IMG/VR virus record: IMGVR_UViG_3300047375_000099
Span: 1 to 40,482 of that record
Length of the DNA: 40,482 bases
Direction: 5' to 3' (one strand)
Origin: a virus
Positions within the stretch are counted from its first letter, which is position 1, and each line of letters begins with the position of its first letter. This document shows positions 28,751-36,541 of the stretch, one piece after another. Below the pieces are notes generated by a model. The model was not told the origin of the DNA. It searched no databases and saw only the letters and a list, made by a program, of their open reading frames with translations. A program made the position numbers and the translations under genes.

Positions 28751-30031
28751 TTATTTAATTGTATAATTTTGTCCGTTAGCCATTTCTATAAATGACTCCC
28801 AAGATGTTAATTCTTCTATTTCGCTATCTGTTAATGCAGTGTTGAAGTATTGTATTTGTTTAGTTTTTCCGTAGAAATCATTACCTCCACTTCCACTATC
28901 AAAATTCATATTTGTTAAAGTTGCTTCTGAAAATGTTGCACCACTTATATCTGTAGCAACTTCAATACCATTAACCCATAAAGCAAAATCATTTTCTTTA
29001 TATTTAAGTGCAATTTTATTAAATTCCGTTATATTTGAGTCATTATAAACTAAAACTGCTTGATTACTTCCATTATACACAACTGCAACAATTCTATCAG
29101 ACGCACCTGTGTACCCAATTCTAATAACGTTGCTAGCCGTTCCATCATTTAAGGATAATCTTCTTTCAGACAAATCATCACTCAAAGCACTAATCTCTGC
29201 CATCAAAACACCTTCTGAATCATTAAACGTATCTGAACTACCTGCATCATTACATACATCTGCTAGTCTAGTTGCTGTTTGTCCGTTAGTTGGGATGTAG
29301 GATGTTGGGTAAGATTGTTCTTCTAGTTGTGCTCCCCAAAGGTAAACTCCACTTGTTCCATCTCCTGTAAAAGTAATATTGTTGTTTTTGCTTAAATAAA
29401 TACTTGTTTTAACAGATGTGGCATTTAATGTTATTGTTATAGAGCATCTATACCACCCATTACCATAATCTTCAATTTTAGAAGCATCAGGCGCTGCAAT
29501 AAATTCATCTAATATAGTTCCATTTTCTAAATCAAATATCCTTCCTTGAGTTGCAAGTAGTAAACCAACCTGTTTTATTTCATCTGCTTTTGCAAAAATA
29601 GAATAAGTATATTTAGAACCTGAAGAAATACTTGAAATTGTATCTTCCATTCCGTGTGTTCCACTAACTGACGTATCTATTAATTTATCAGCATTTAAAG
29701 TTCCATCAAGCGAAATTGAAGTATTAGGAGAAATAGATGACCTAAACTTACTCCAAGCAGCGTTGTCAAATTCTTCTGAATAAGGTATTAAATTTGTAGA
29801 TTGTGGCTCTAATAATAAACTAGGGCATCCATTTACAACACCATCAATCAAAGGATATTCAAGTCTAGGAACATTAATTGCCATTTCTTCTATTAACCCA
29901 CTACTATTTATTCTTGTCGCAGTTGTTGCCCTTGTAAAGTCAAAGTCCCCAACCCCACTTTCAGGTAGTACACTATAAACCTTACTTGCTTTATACCCTG
30001 ATGGTATCATTGCTAAACTTGGTGTTGCCAT
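28751..30031 (-). CDS. LamG/concanavalin-like tail fibre or receptor-binding protein 1
   Basis: 426 residues: GDFDFTRATTATRINSSGLI, LLLEPQSTNLIPYSEEFDNA, a jelly-roll-like middle (YGNGWYRCSITITL, YLWGAQLEEQSYPTSYIPTN) and C-terminal LamG-like domain (FALWVNGIEVATDISG, IQYFNTALTDSEIEELTSWE). The start is equivalent to the partial gene at 1-305. Bases 29724-29831 are identical to the first 108 bases of the window. Type B tetranucleotide pattern. Confidence 0.7.
   Translation of the reverse strand: MATPSLAMIPSGYKASKVYSVLPESGVGDFDFTRATTATRINSSGLIEEMAINVPRLEYPLIDGVVNGCPSLLLEPQSTNLIPYSEEFDNAAWSKFRSSISPNTSISLDGTLNADKLIDTSVSGTHGMEDTISSISSGSKYTYSIFAKADEIKQVGLLLATQGRIFDLENGTILDEFIAAPDASKIEDYGNGWYRCSITITLNATSVKTSIYLSKNNNITFTGDGTSGVYLWGAQLEEQSYPTSYIPTNGQTATRLADVCNDAGSSDTFNDSEGVLMAEISALSDDLSERRLSLNDGTASNVIRIGYTGASDRIVAVVYNGSNQAVLVYNDSNITEFNKIALKYKENDFALWVNGIEVATDISGATFSEATLTNMNFDSGSGGNDFYGKTKQIQYFNTALTDSEIEELTSWESFIEMANGQNYTIK
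29724..29850. repeat. Direct repeat, copy 2 (matches 1-127)
   Basis: Identical to 1-108 over its first 108 bases and to 1-127 except one base. See copy 1. If the window represents a circular type A genome, this is the point where the circle closes, giving about 29.7 kb. Confidence 0.9.
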
Positions 30032-30074
30032 TTTAAATATCTTTAATTATTTTTATTTTTATTATCACAGAATA

Positions 30075-30248
30075 TTAATTGAAATCTGCATTATTAACAC
30101 ATCCAATGGCTTCAATAGTACCACCATCTGCGATAACTCTAGCTTCATATTCTCTTGTCAAAGGGTTATCGAAATCATAATAGATGCTTCCCCACCCTAC
30201 TTTTTCAGGGCTACCCCACCAACTTGTATTATAGATTTCATTTGCCAT
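30075..30248 (-). CDS. Small virion-module protein with RVIADGGTxE mini-domain, type B copy
   Basis: 57 residues: MANEIYNTSWWGSPEKVGWG at the start, matching 310-492, and REYEARVIADGGTIEAIGCV near the end. The second half is the recurring mini-domain also inserted in 32900-33364 and 38811-40482. Overlaps the end of the tiny basic gene. Confidence 0.6.
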   Translation of the reverse strand: MANEIYNTSWWGSPEKVGWGSIYYDFDNPLTREYEARVIADGGTIEAIGCVNNADFN

Positions 30249-30327
30249 TGCTTACTTTTTTTTTGTTTTTTTTCTTCAGAAAAACTTTTAACTTTTCAAT
30301 ATTCTTTTTCTTAGGTTTGTACGTCAT
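30238..30327 (-). CDS. Tiny basic protein, type B copy
   Basis: 29 residues (MTYKPKKKNIEKLKVFLKKK...). ATGA overlap with the adaptor stop; homologue of 470-568. Very lysine-rich. Conservation in both modules is the support. Confidence 0.55.
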   Translation of the reverse strand: MTYKPKKKNIEKLKVFLKKKNKKKVSNGK

Positions 30328-30830
30328 AAAACCCATCCGTTAAATGTTGAATCATAACTAGGGTAAATATCATCATTCGTATTACTTGTATATTCAGGAT
30401 ATGTTGCCTGATTAAAACTCATAAAATCAATAAATCTTCTAGAATACCATTCTGCATTAGTTCTTGCTTTTTCAACTAAAAAATCTATTTCGTTTTTATC
30501 TACTGAAACTGAGTTTTCTGATGTATGTTTAAATACCCCTCCTTGTTTTACCTGATATGCAGCAAAAGGATAGTAATTAGCCTGTGAATACCATATTAAC
30601 ATAGGTACAATATAGTCATCTAAAATTGTTTTCCATCTTGCATTAGCAGAATCATCTATATTTGGTATTGCAGCAGCTAAACCATTATACAAATCTGTTC
30701 CCATTATTTGCTGAACATCTATTTCCTGTGCAATCTTTACAAATTGTATGAACTTGTCAGTCGAAATATTCCCATCCATTATGGAATTTCTGATAAGGTC
30801 TGTTCTGTTTATGAATAATTGTGTAGCCAT
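30324..30830 (-). CDS. Head-tail adaptor (connector) protein, type B copy
   Basis: 168 residues, MATQLFINRTDLIRNSIMDG, STDKFIQFVKIAQEIDVQQI, FAAYQVKQGGVFKHTSENS. Homologue of 568-1068 with the same neighbours. Starts 1 nt after the portal gene ends. Confidence 0.6.
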   Translation of the reverse strand: MATQLFINRTDLIRNSIMDGNISTDKFIQFVKIAQEIDVQQIMGTDLYNGLAAAIPNIDDSANARWKTILDDYIVPMLIWYSQANYYPFAAYQVKQGGVFKHTSENSVSVDKNEIDFLVEKARTNAEWYSRRFIDFMSFNQATYPEYTSNTNDDIYPSYDSTFNGWVL

Positions 30831-32903
30831 CTATCTTCTTTTATTTGTTGGTAAAAATCCCTCGTTTGGCATATCAATAGGTCGTTTAGCAACCAACTCA
30901 CTATTCTTTTCAGGTTTAAATCCTGCCTTTCTAGCTTGATTTACACTAATTGTAGGTGCAAGTGGGCTATTTATATCAATACTCCCTTTTCCTTTCTTCA
31001 TATAAGTCTTACGCATCCAAAAATGGTGACAAGCCCCTCCGCCTTTGTAAAACCAAATAGAATAGGTATCAGCACCTCTTGGTCCCCACCCTGCATTAAC
31101 TGCCTGTTTACTCATCATTTCAATATCTTCTTTTCGATATATCTTTTTAGCTGCTACCATTTTCTGACAAAAATCTCTAGTAACATTTTTACCCTCTTTA
31201 TCAAATGTATCTTTTAATGGTGCATATTGATAACGAACTTTAAATTGTGTTCCATCAACTGTTTCATCTTGACTACTTTTTGCATTTGGTCTTGCAGTTC
31301 CTGTTGATACAAATTCCCATAGTTTAGAAAGTAAACTTTTTCCTTTTGTGTTTAGTTGGTTTATTTGGTAATCCAAAGCATCTTCTGCTTCATAATCAAC
31401 TTTTCTTTCATCAATTAATTCCCATTCACTTAAATCTTCATCTTCACCAAAAGATTCCAAAGTAACTTCTTCTAACTTAATACAATTAGGTACTTTCTTT
31501 CCATCTTTTTCTTTCATACCTCTTTGCTCGTAACCATCCCAACAAGGTGCTTTAAGTTCTTCGTGACTTACGCAAGGCATAAAATAAGTAACACCCTCTA
31601 CCTCGTGTTCGTGATATCCACCACACCCCATTTCTTCAGCTACCTTTTCAGCTTCTTCTTTAGTTTCATAAGCCTGTTTTCCATCTATCTTTTTTAAGCT
31701 AAACTTCTGCATCTCAACTCCTGTTTCTTCTTCAATAGTTTCCTTATCTTGAATAGATTGGTCTACTTCAGTAAATTCTAAAGGTTGTAAGGTCGTAAAG
31801 TATAGATTTAAGCTAATATCATTGTAAGCTAATATCTTATCAAAGCTATCTATTAAAAGTTCCTGAAATGGTCTAATAACAGTGTTATCCATTAATAAAC
31901 TAGCAGTCTTTATTTCATCTGCATTGTTTCCTAATCCTGATTGGTCTTTTATACCTAATAACATAGGACTTACAATCCTGTGAGCAACCATTATTTTCTT
32001 AGTTGATTCTTCAGAAAGGAATTGATATTGGTTATGTGCATCAGATAACTGCACAGGGGTTATTTCTGCTTGACTTTCTTTATTGTCGTTAAAAGCGAGT
32101 ATGAATTTCCCTGCATTGCTAGACCCTGAAAACTTTTCAGCAATCTTATTTTCTATTAATTGCCTTTCCTGTTGGTTAGGAGTACCATTGTTAAAGTTAA
32201 TTAACATACTAGGGCTGAGTCCGTTAAGGATATTATTTAAGTGATAGTTTGATACTTCTTCTTCAAGTTCTGCGTATTGCAACCCACCTTGATAATCCAC
32301 AGGGGAATAGTAATAAAATCCTGCCTTATAAGGTTGTATGTATAATATCTCAATATTTTCCCTTGACATACCAAAAGCAGGTATTCTTAAAGGAACATCA
32401 TTTCTTTTTATGTTTGCCCAATCTTTAAAATAATAATAAGCAGGAACATCACCCTCATCATTACATTTTTCTGCTCTTAAAGTTTCAATAGGTAAGTGTT
32501 CTATCTGTGCAATAGTTTTTCTATCCTTAGAATAGATAATTTGGACTGCACATTGCCCCATCAATTTTAAATCGTAGCATAATTTTCTAACTACGTCTTT
32601 TTTAAACAAAGAAACCATTTGAGCATACTCATTTGGCTTAGCACTAGAATTAGTAGCATTTAATCCTTTTCCATAAATAGCTTGACTGATTCCATTTATA
32701 GCAGCATTATTTGTTGGACTACCATTATACCTATCAATTAAGTATTGAAAATAGTTATTATCAGCACCATATTCAATATAGTCTTTTCCTGATACCTCTT
32801 TAATTACAGGACTTGTATAAGTACTTAAATTTACAAAACCAAACTCTGATGTTTTTGTTTTTTTTATAAATTGTCCTTTATTATTTCTTAATCTTGTTTT
32901 CAT
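30831..32903 (-). CDS. Portal protein with accessory domains, type B copy
   Basis: 690 residues. The portal body (residues about 25-395) is close to that of 1072-2898. Between body and C-terminal domain it has about 70 residues missing in A: a MGCGGYHEHEVEGVTYFMPC segment followed by APCWDGYEQRGMKEKDGKKV PNC. Both pieces are small Cys-containing modules often found in Bacteroidetes phage structural proteins. The C-terminal domain (FKVRYQYAPL ... GGGACHHFW) is shared. Overlaps the connector gene by 4 nt. Confidence 0.85.
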   Translation of the reverse strand: MKTRLRNNKGQFIKKTKTSEFGFVNLSTYTSPVIKEVSGKDYIEYGADNNYFQYLIDRYNGSPTNNAAINGISQAIYGKGLNATNSSAKPNEYAQMVSLFKKDVVRKLCYDLKLMGQCAVQIIYSKDRKTIAQIEHLPIETLRAEKCNDEGDVPAYYYFKDWANIKRNDVPLRIPAFGMSRENIEILYIQPYKAGFYYYSPVDYQGGLQYAELEEEVSNYHLNNILNGLSPSMLINFNNGTPNQQERQLIENKIAEKFSGSSNAGKFILAFNDNKESQAEITPVQLSDAHNQYQFLSEESTKKIMVAHRIVSPMLLGIKDQSGLGNNADEIKTASLLMDNTVIRPFQELLIDSFDKILAYNDISLNLYFTTLQPLEFTEVDQSIQDKETIEEETGVEMQKFSLKKIDGKQAYETKEEAEKVAEEMGCGGYHEHEVEGVTYFMPCVSHEELKAPCWDGYEQRGMKEKDGKKVPNCIKLEEVTLESFGEDEDLSEWELIDERKVDYEAEDALDYQINQLNTKGKSLLSKLWEFVSTGTARPNAKSSQDETVDGTQFKVRYQYAPLKDTFDKEGKNVTRDFCQKMVAAKKIYRKEDIEMMSKQAVNAGWGPRGADTYSIWFYKGGGACHHFWMRKTYMKKGKGSIDINSPLAPTISVNQARKAGFKPEKNSELVAKRPIDMPNEGFLPTNKRR

Positions 32904-33364
32904 ATTACTAAATAAGTATTATCATAACCATTATAATCTGAATATTCACCCAAGTTCAAATCGTAGTAATTATTATTTAATTGGTCAATATCTTGATTTG
33001 TGCAAAATATTCTGTCCTTGTAAATTATTTCTAAATCTGATGTTTTTACTAAATTCTCTGCTTCTAAAAAACTTAATAAACAAGCACTATTTTCAAAAGT
33101 ACCACCTGAAGAAATTACCCTTTTTTTAAATTCATCATAGCTACCTTTTATGTGATATACCTCTAAATCATAAAACCTATTCTCTGTTAAATTAAAAATA
33201 GAAGATAAATCTAAATAATTTCCATTTACTGATGCACTTGGCAATATAATAGAAACTACATCATTTGTACTATCATCTCTTAATTTTATAGTAACACTCG
33301 TTTCATATACTCTAGGTATAATCTGTATGGTTTGCTCTATTGTAGACTTTGCTAATATAATCAT
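32900..33364 (-). CDS. Small structural/connector protein with mini-domain insertion, type B copy
   Basis: 154 residues from the ATG at 33364; the frame to 33424 reads through the terminator and is not used. The start QTIQIIPRVYETSVTIKLRD matches 2895-3257. A stretch of about 28 residues containing FKKRVISSGGTFENSACLLSF is inserted before LEIIYKDRIFCT. A CGTTATA element lies 6 nt before the start, with a terminator further upstream. Confidence 0.65.
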   Translation of the reverse strand: MIILAKSTIEQTIQIIPRVYETSVTIKLRDDSTNDVVSIILPSASVNGNYLDLSSIFNLTENRFYDLEVYHIKGSYDEFKKRVISSGGTFENSACLLSFLEAENLVKTSDLEIIYKDRIFCTNQDIDQLNNNYYDLNLGEYSDYNGYDNTYLVI

Positions 33365-33370
33365 TATTAA

Positions 33371-33377
33371 TATAACG
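33371..33377 (-). promoter_or_regulatory. CGTTATA element (type B motif)
   Basis: ACGTTATA on the minus strand, 6 nt before the ATG at 33364. The orthologous type A site has TATTATATA. Type B copies also precede the starts at 35703 (8 nt) and 36505 (5 nt). Confidence 0.4.
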
Positions 33378-33411
33378 TAAAAAAATAAGTTATTTGTAAA
33401 ATCATTAAAGC

Positions 33412-33441
33412 AAAAAAAAAGCACCCAATAAAGGATGCTTA
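33412..33441 (-). terminator. Rho-independent terminator after the tube-like gene, type B
   Basis: On the minus strand AGCATCC, TTTATT loop, GGGTGCT and nine T. Equivalent in position to 3301-3332 but with a different stem sequence, so the hairpin itself is conserved rather than the bases. Confidence 0.8.
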
Positions 33442-33462
33442 ATTTTTAACTAAATAATAAGA

Positions 33463-33993
33463 TTATGCAGTTGGGTCAATTTGTGTTGCATCAGCACTTA
33501 CTGCTGCATCTAAGAAATAAGGTGCAGTTTCTTCTAATCCTTCAAAGGTTAAAGTAAAACCTGAAAGGTCTCCTGCTGCTGCTCCTGTAACTACAGTCCC
33601 TCCTGTGCATTCCATTCCATTTTCAAATCCACATAGGAAGTTGTTACCATAGTAATCTACTACTACGATATAAGGTCTAGATACTGCAAGTGTTTGCAAT
33701 TCTGCCTGAGTCTTAGCATCTAAATATGTTAAAGTTAAATTTAAAGTCTGAGTATAAAAGGTTGTCCCGTTTTCTCTAGATGAGGTTACGGTTGTTTCTA
33801 AACTAGAATTTCCTTTTACATCATATTCAAACCAACTTGGTGCAGGGCTACCATCTGTGATAGTTGCTTCCTTAGTTGTGCTATCTACTGCTATCGAAGC
33901 TATTGTTCCATAGTCTGCAAATAATACTTTCTTTATGCCTCCAAAGGCACTTTTACAAGGTATTTTTCTCCCTGTTGTTAATGTACAAGCCAT
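33463..33993 (-). CDS. Probable major tail tube-like structural protein, type B copy
   Basis: 176 residues: MACTLTTGRKIPCKSAFGGI, VLFADYGTIA, GNSSLETTVTSSRENGTTFY, GDLSGFTLTFEGLE. Homologue of 3358-3885 with the same flanking terminators. Same caution about tail tube versus head decoration. Confidence 0.55.
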   Translation of the reverse strand: MACTLTTGRKIPCKSAFGGIKKVLFADYGTIASIAVDSTTKEATITDGSPAPSWFEYDVKGNSSLETTVTSSRENGTTFYTQTLNLTLTYLDAKTQAELQTLAVSRPYIVVVDYYGNNFLCGFENGMECTGGTVVTGAAAGDLSGFTLTFEGLEETAPYFLDAAVSADATQIDPTA

Positions 33994-34010
33994 TGTTTTT
34001 TATGATTTTA

Positions 34011-34046
34011 AAAAAAAAGGGTAAGTAGATAAATTCTACCTACCCT
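34011..34046 (-). terminator. Terminator or attenuator between capsid and tube-like genes, type B
   Basis: On the minus strand GGGTAGGTAGA, ATTTA loop, TCTACTTACCC (one mismatch), then TTTTTTTT. Corresponds to 3911-3941. Confidence 0.75.
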
Positions 34047-34068
34047 ATTTTATTGGTTAATTAATTAA

Positions 34069-35043
34069 TTATGCGTAAGATACGATATCAGAAGCGATTC
34101 CGAATTGTACCCCTGAAGTAAAACGCATTACCATTCTAACATTGTTAGAAGCGTCTAAATCTGCCATATCTAAAACCTTAACTTCTTGAGTTGAGTTTAG
34201 TAATCCCGTACCAAAGTATAGGTTGCTTTTCTGTGCAGCATACATTTTGTCATCAGATAATCCCGGGCAAACAAATATCTTAACTCCGTTTACAGTTAAA
34301 GACCCATTGTTCCACCATTGAGTACCCATATTCTGTACACCATTTGCTCCAAGTCCGTTAGCACCAAATCCTCCTAATGCTTGAACATAAAGTTTTGCAG
34401 CTTTAGATGAAATGTATAAGAATAAATCTTCTTTTCCATATAATGCAGCAGGAATAGCTTCAACAACGTCAGATAATTTCTCTACGATGTTAGCAGCAGT
34501 TAATGCAACAGATGTTAAAGCCTGACCTGCAGGTACATCTCCTGCAGTTACAGCAGCAGCGATTAATTTTTCAAATCCATCAAATGAATTTTTAGATGCA
34601 GCAGCAGTATCTCCTTGCCAAATGTTAAACTCAGTATTTTGTGCAACCTCAGCAGCAACGTGAGCAATCATAAAGTCTGCAAATTTTGGAGGTAAAGACT
34701 GACCTAAACCATATCCCATTTGCTGAGATTCCCAATCGTTTACGAAGTCATACTTACATAATTGTAAATTTACTTGTAATTCAGTTGGTTGTAAAATTCT
34801 TTCAGTTAATGTTACAGTTGATGTTGGGTTACAATCACACCCTGCAGCAGTTACGATTGCATCTGTTGCTAATTTCTTGATTACTTCTTTAAAAGCAATG
34901 TTAGATTTTACTGTGATTCCTCCATCATCAATAGTTGATGCACTCAATAAAGCAGCAGCGATATACTCGCCTGCAAATTGTCCTGCATAAGTCGTAGTGA
35001 TGTTTGTTGTAGTAGCTAATTCTACGTTTTTTAAATTACTCAT
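34069..35043 (-). CDS. Major capsid protein, type B copy
   Basis: 324 residues with TYAGQFAGEYIAAALLS, LQPTELQVNLQLCKYDFVND WE, KEDLFLYISSKAAKLYVQAL and VRMVMRFTSGVQFGIASDIV. Slightly longer than the type A protein, mostly from a Gly/Asn-rich loop near residues 225-245 (NGLGANGVQNMG). HK97-fold capsid by context. Confidence 0.8.
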   Translation of the reverse strand: MSNLKNVELATTTNITTTYAGQFAGEYIAAALLSASTIDDGGITVKSNIAFKEVIKKLATDAIVTAAGCDCNPTSTVTLTERILQPTELQVNLQLCKYDFVNDWESQQMGYGLGQSLPPKFADFMIAHVAAEVAQNTEFNIWQGDTAAASKNSFDGFEKLIAAAVTAGDVPAGQALTSVALTAANIVEKLSDVVEAIPAALYGKEDLFLYISSKAAKLYVQALGGFGANGLGANGVQNMGTQWWNNGSLTVNGVKIFVCPGLSDDKMYAAQKSNLYFGTGLLNSTQEVKVLDMADLDASNNVRMVMRFTSGVQFGIASDIVSYA

Positions 35044-35049
35044 TGTATT

Positions 35050-35703
35050 TTATTTATTTAATTTATTTAATACTCTATCTAATGTTGATGTAAATTTACC
35101 TTTAGCAAATTCTACTTTTTTAATTGTTTTGCTTTTAGATTCAGGATTGTGTTTAATTGGTTTTGCAGATGCTTCTGATAATTCAGCTTTAACTTCTTCA
35201 GGAATTTCTTCTGAAAATTCTTCTTTTACAGTTCTTGACTTTAAAGGTGCTTGTACTTCATTTGACATTTCTTCTTCTTGCATTTTGCTTTCCTTGTCAG
35301 CCTTTAAGTCTGCAATCGCATCTTCTAGGTTTTGAATTCTTTTTTCCATTCCCTCCCAATCTGCAACATCTGCCATTTCTTCTTCTTTTTTTTCTTCTTC
35401 TTCAGCTAGGTCTTCAGTAATTTCTTCTCCCTCTTTTGTTTCCTTTGCAGGAACTTCGTCAGATACTTCTCTAACATCTCCTATAACACCTTCTTCTTCA
35501 ACTACAACTAATCTACCATCTTCAAGTAAATATTCTCCGACAGGCATTGCTACCTTTTCATCATCTGTTACTATAAAGATTTCTTTTCCTTTTTCAAATG
35601 ATTCTGCACTTACTATTGTGCCATTCTCTAACTTGGTTTCTTCAAGTTTAACTTCAATATTTAGAAGTGTTTTAATTTGATTTAACATTTCGGTTGATTT
35701 CAT
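35050..35703 (-). CDS. Acidic scaffold-like protein, type B copy
   Basis: 217 residues: KSTEMLNQIKTLLNIEVKLE, MPVGEYLLEDGRLVVVEEEG, acidic EEEEKKEEEMADVADWEGME, coiled coil (KRIQNLEDAIADLKADKESK) and basic end (SKTIKKVEFAKGKFTSTLDR). Homologue of 4876-5499. Scaffold role by context. Confidence 0.6.
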   Translation of the reverse strand: MKSTEMLNQIKTLLNIEVKLEETKLENGTIVSAESFEKGKEIFIVTDDEKVAMPVGEYLLEDGRLVVVEEEGVIGDVREVSDEVPAKETKEGEEITEDLAEEEEKKEEEMADVADWEGMEKRIQNLEDAIADLKADKESKMQEEEMSNEVQAPLKSRTVKEEFSEEIPEEVKAELSEASAKPIKHNPESKSKTIKKVEFAKGKFTSTLDRVLNKLNK

Positions 35704-35711
35704 ATTATTTA

Positions 35712-35718
35712 TATAACG
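35712..35718 (-). promoter_or_regulatory. CGTTATA element before the scaffold-like start, type B
   Basis: ATCGTTATATAA on the minus strand, 8 nt before the ATG at 35703. Same gene position as the type A element at 5503. Confidence 0.35.
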
Positions 35719-35742
35719 ATTATTAATTTAAATTTTGCATTT

Positions 35743-35910
35743 TCAGTTTGAGCCTGTAATATTTCCTATTCCCTGTGCACCAATAGACCCATCACAACAA
35801 TCTCTAGAATATGTATTAGTGTCCCAACATAAACAAGCACGTGAACTTCCCTGTGGGCTTGTTCTACTACCTATGTAAATGCCTTTGTTTTTTGGTCTAT
35901 TTCTGTTCAT
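35743..35910 (-). CDS. Small Cys-rich virion-module protein, type B copy
   Basis: 55 residues: RTSPQGSSRACLCWDTNTYS, RDCCDGSIGAQGIGNITGS. The CLCWDTNTYSxxCCDGS pattern is well known among flavobacterial phage small proteins. It overlaps the protease stop by 14 nt. Function unknown. Confidence 0.7.
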   Translation of the reverse strand: MNRNRPKNKGIYIGSRTSPQGSSRACLCWDTNTYSRDCCDGSIGAQGIGNITGSN

Positions 35911-36505
35911 CAGTTAAGATTTCAATTATTTTTAGTAATGTCTCTTTATCACTTTGACTTGACATATCTTCTTTAATTTCTTCTTTAGGTGATTCCATTT
36001 TGTCTGCAAAATAACCCTCAATAGAAAAACCTTTAACTTTATTTGTTCTAACATATTCATTCCAAATTTCTTCATTATTAACTTTTACTGCTCCCATCCA
36101 AGTTCCAACAGGAACATTCAATCCGTACTTTCTTGACTTGTCTTGCACCTCATCTTCAACTATCCAACTTTCTACCAATGTCAAACCTTTTAAGTCTTTT
36201 GAGTGTTCTAAGGTTGAATTGTTTTGATACCCATTTCTTAAATACATTTGTGATGCTTTTGAAATAGTATCTTTTGAGAAAAATATGTAATAATCCCCTT
36301 GTTCGTTTTTTCTGTATATTGGTTTATTAGGTATTAATAAAGCGCCTAGTAATATTCTTTTTTCTTTGTCTATTTCTGCTAACTTAACTTCCTCACCTTT
36401 TAAGGCTACAAAATCAGATTCTATTGCAGGACTTTCTACGATTGAAATTGCTTCAATTCCACTTTCTTCTTGTTCCTCGTCTAATATTAATTCAACTATT
36501 CTCAT
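35897..36505 (-). CDS. XkdF-like head maturation protease, type B copy
   Basis: 202 residues. All protease marks are present: NNSTLEH, LTLVESWIVED, VGTWMGAVKV and KGFSIEGYF. It ends shortly after the protease domain (ILTDEQK), lacking the roughly 160-residue extra module of the type A protein. So the module is not needed for proteolysis. Confidence 0.8.
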   Translation of the reverse strand: MRIVELILDEEQEESGIEAISIVESPAIESDFVALKGEEVKLAEIDKEKRILLGALLIPNKPIYRKNEQGDYYIFFSKDTISKASQMYLRNGYQNNSTLEHSKDLKGLTLVESWIVEDEVQDKSRKYGLNVPVGTWMGAVKVNNEEIWNEYVRTNKVKGFSIEGYFADKMESPKEEIKEDMSSQSDKETLLKIIEILTDEQK

Positions 36506-36510
36506 AATGT

Positions 36511-36517
36511 TATAACG
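36511..36517 (-). promoter_or_regulatory. CGTTATA element before the protease start, type B
   Basis: ATACGTTATAAC on the minus strand, 5 nt before the ATG at 36505. Same gene position as the type A element at 6678. Confidence 0.35.
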
Positions 36518-36541
36518 TATTAAATTTTAAATTTTGCTTTT

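Noticed and set aside
33365-33424. Longer N-terminus of the connector gene (start at 33424)
   Set aside because: It would translate the terminator hairpin region and has no counterpart in the type A protein, which starts at the equivalent of 33364.
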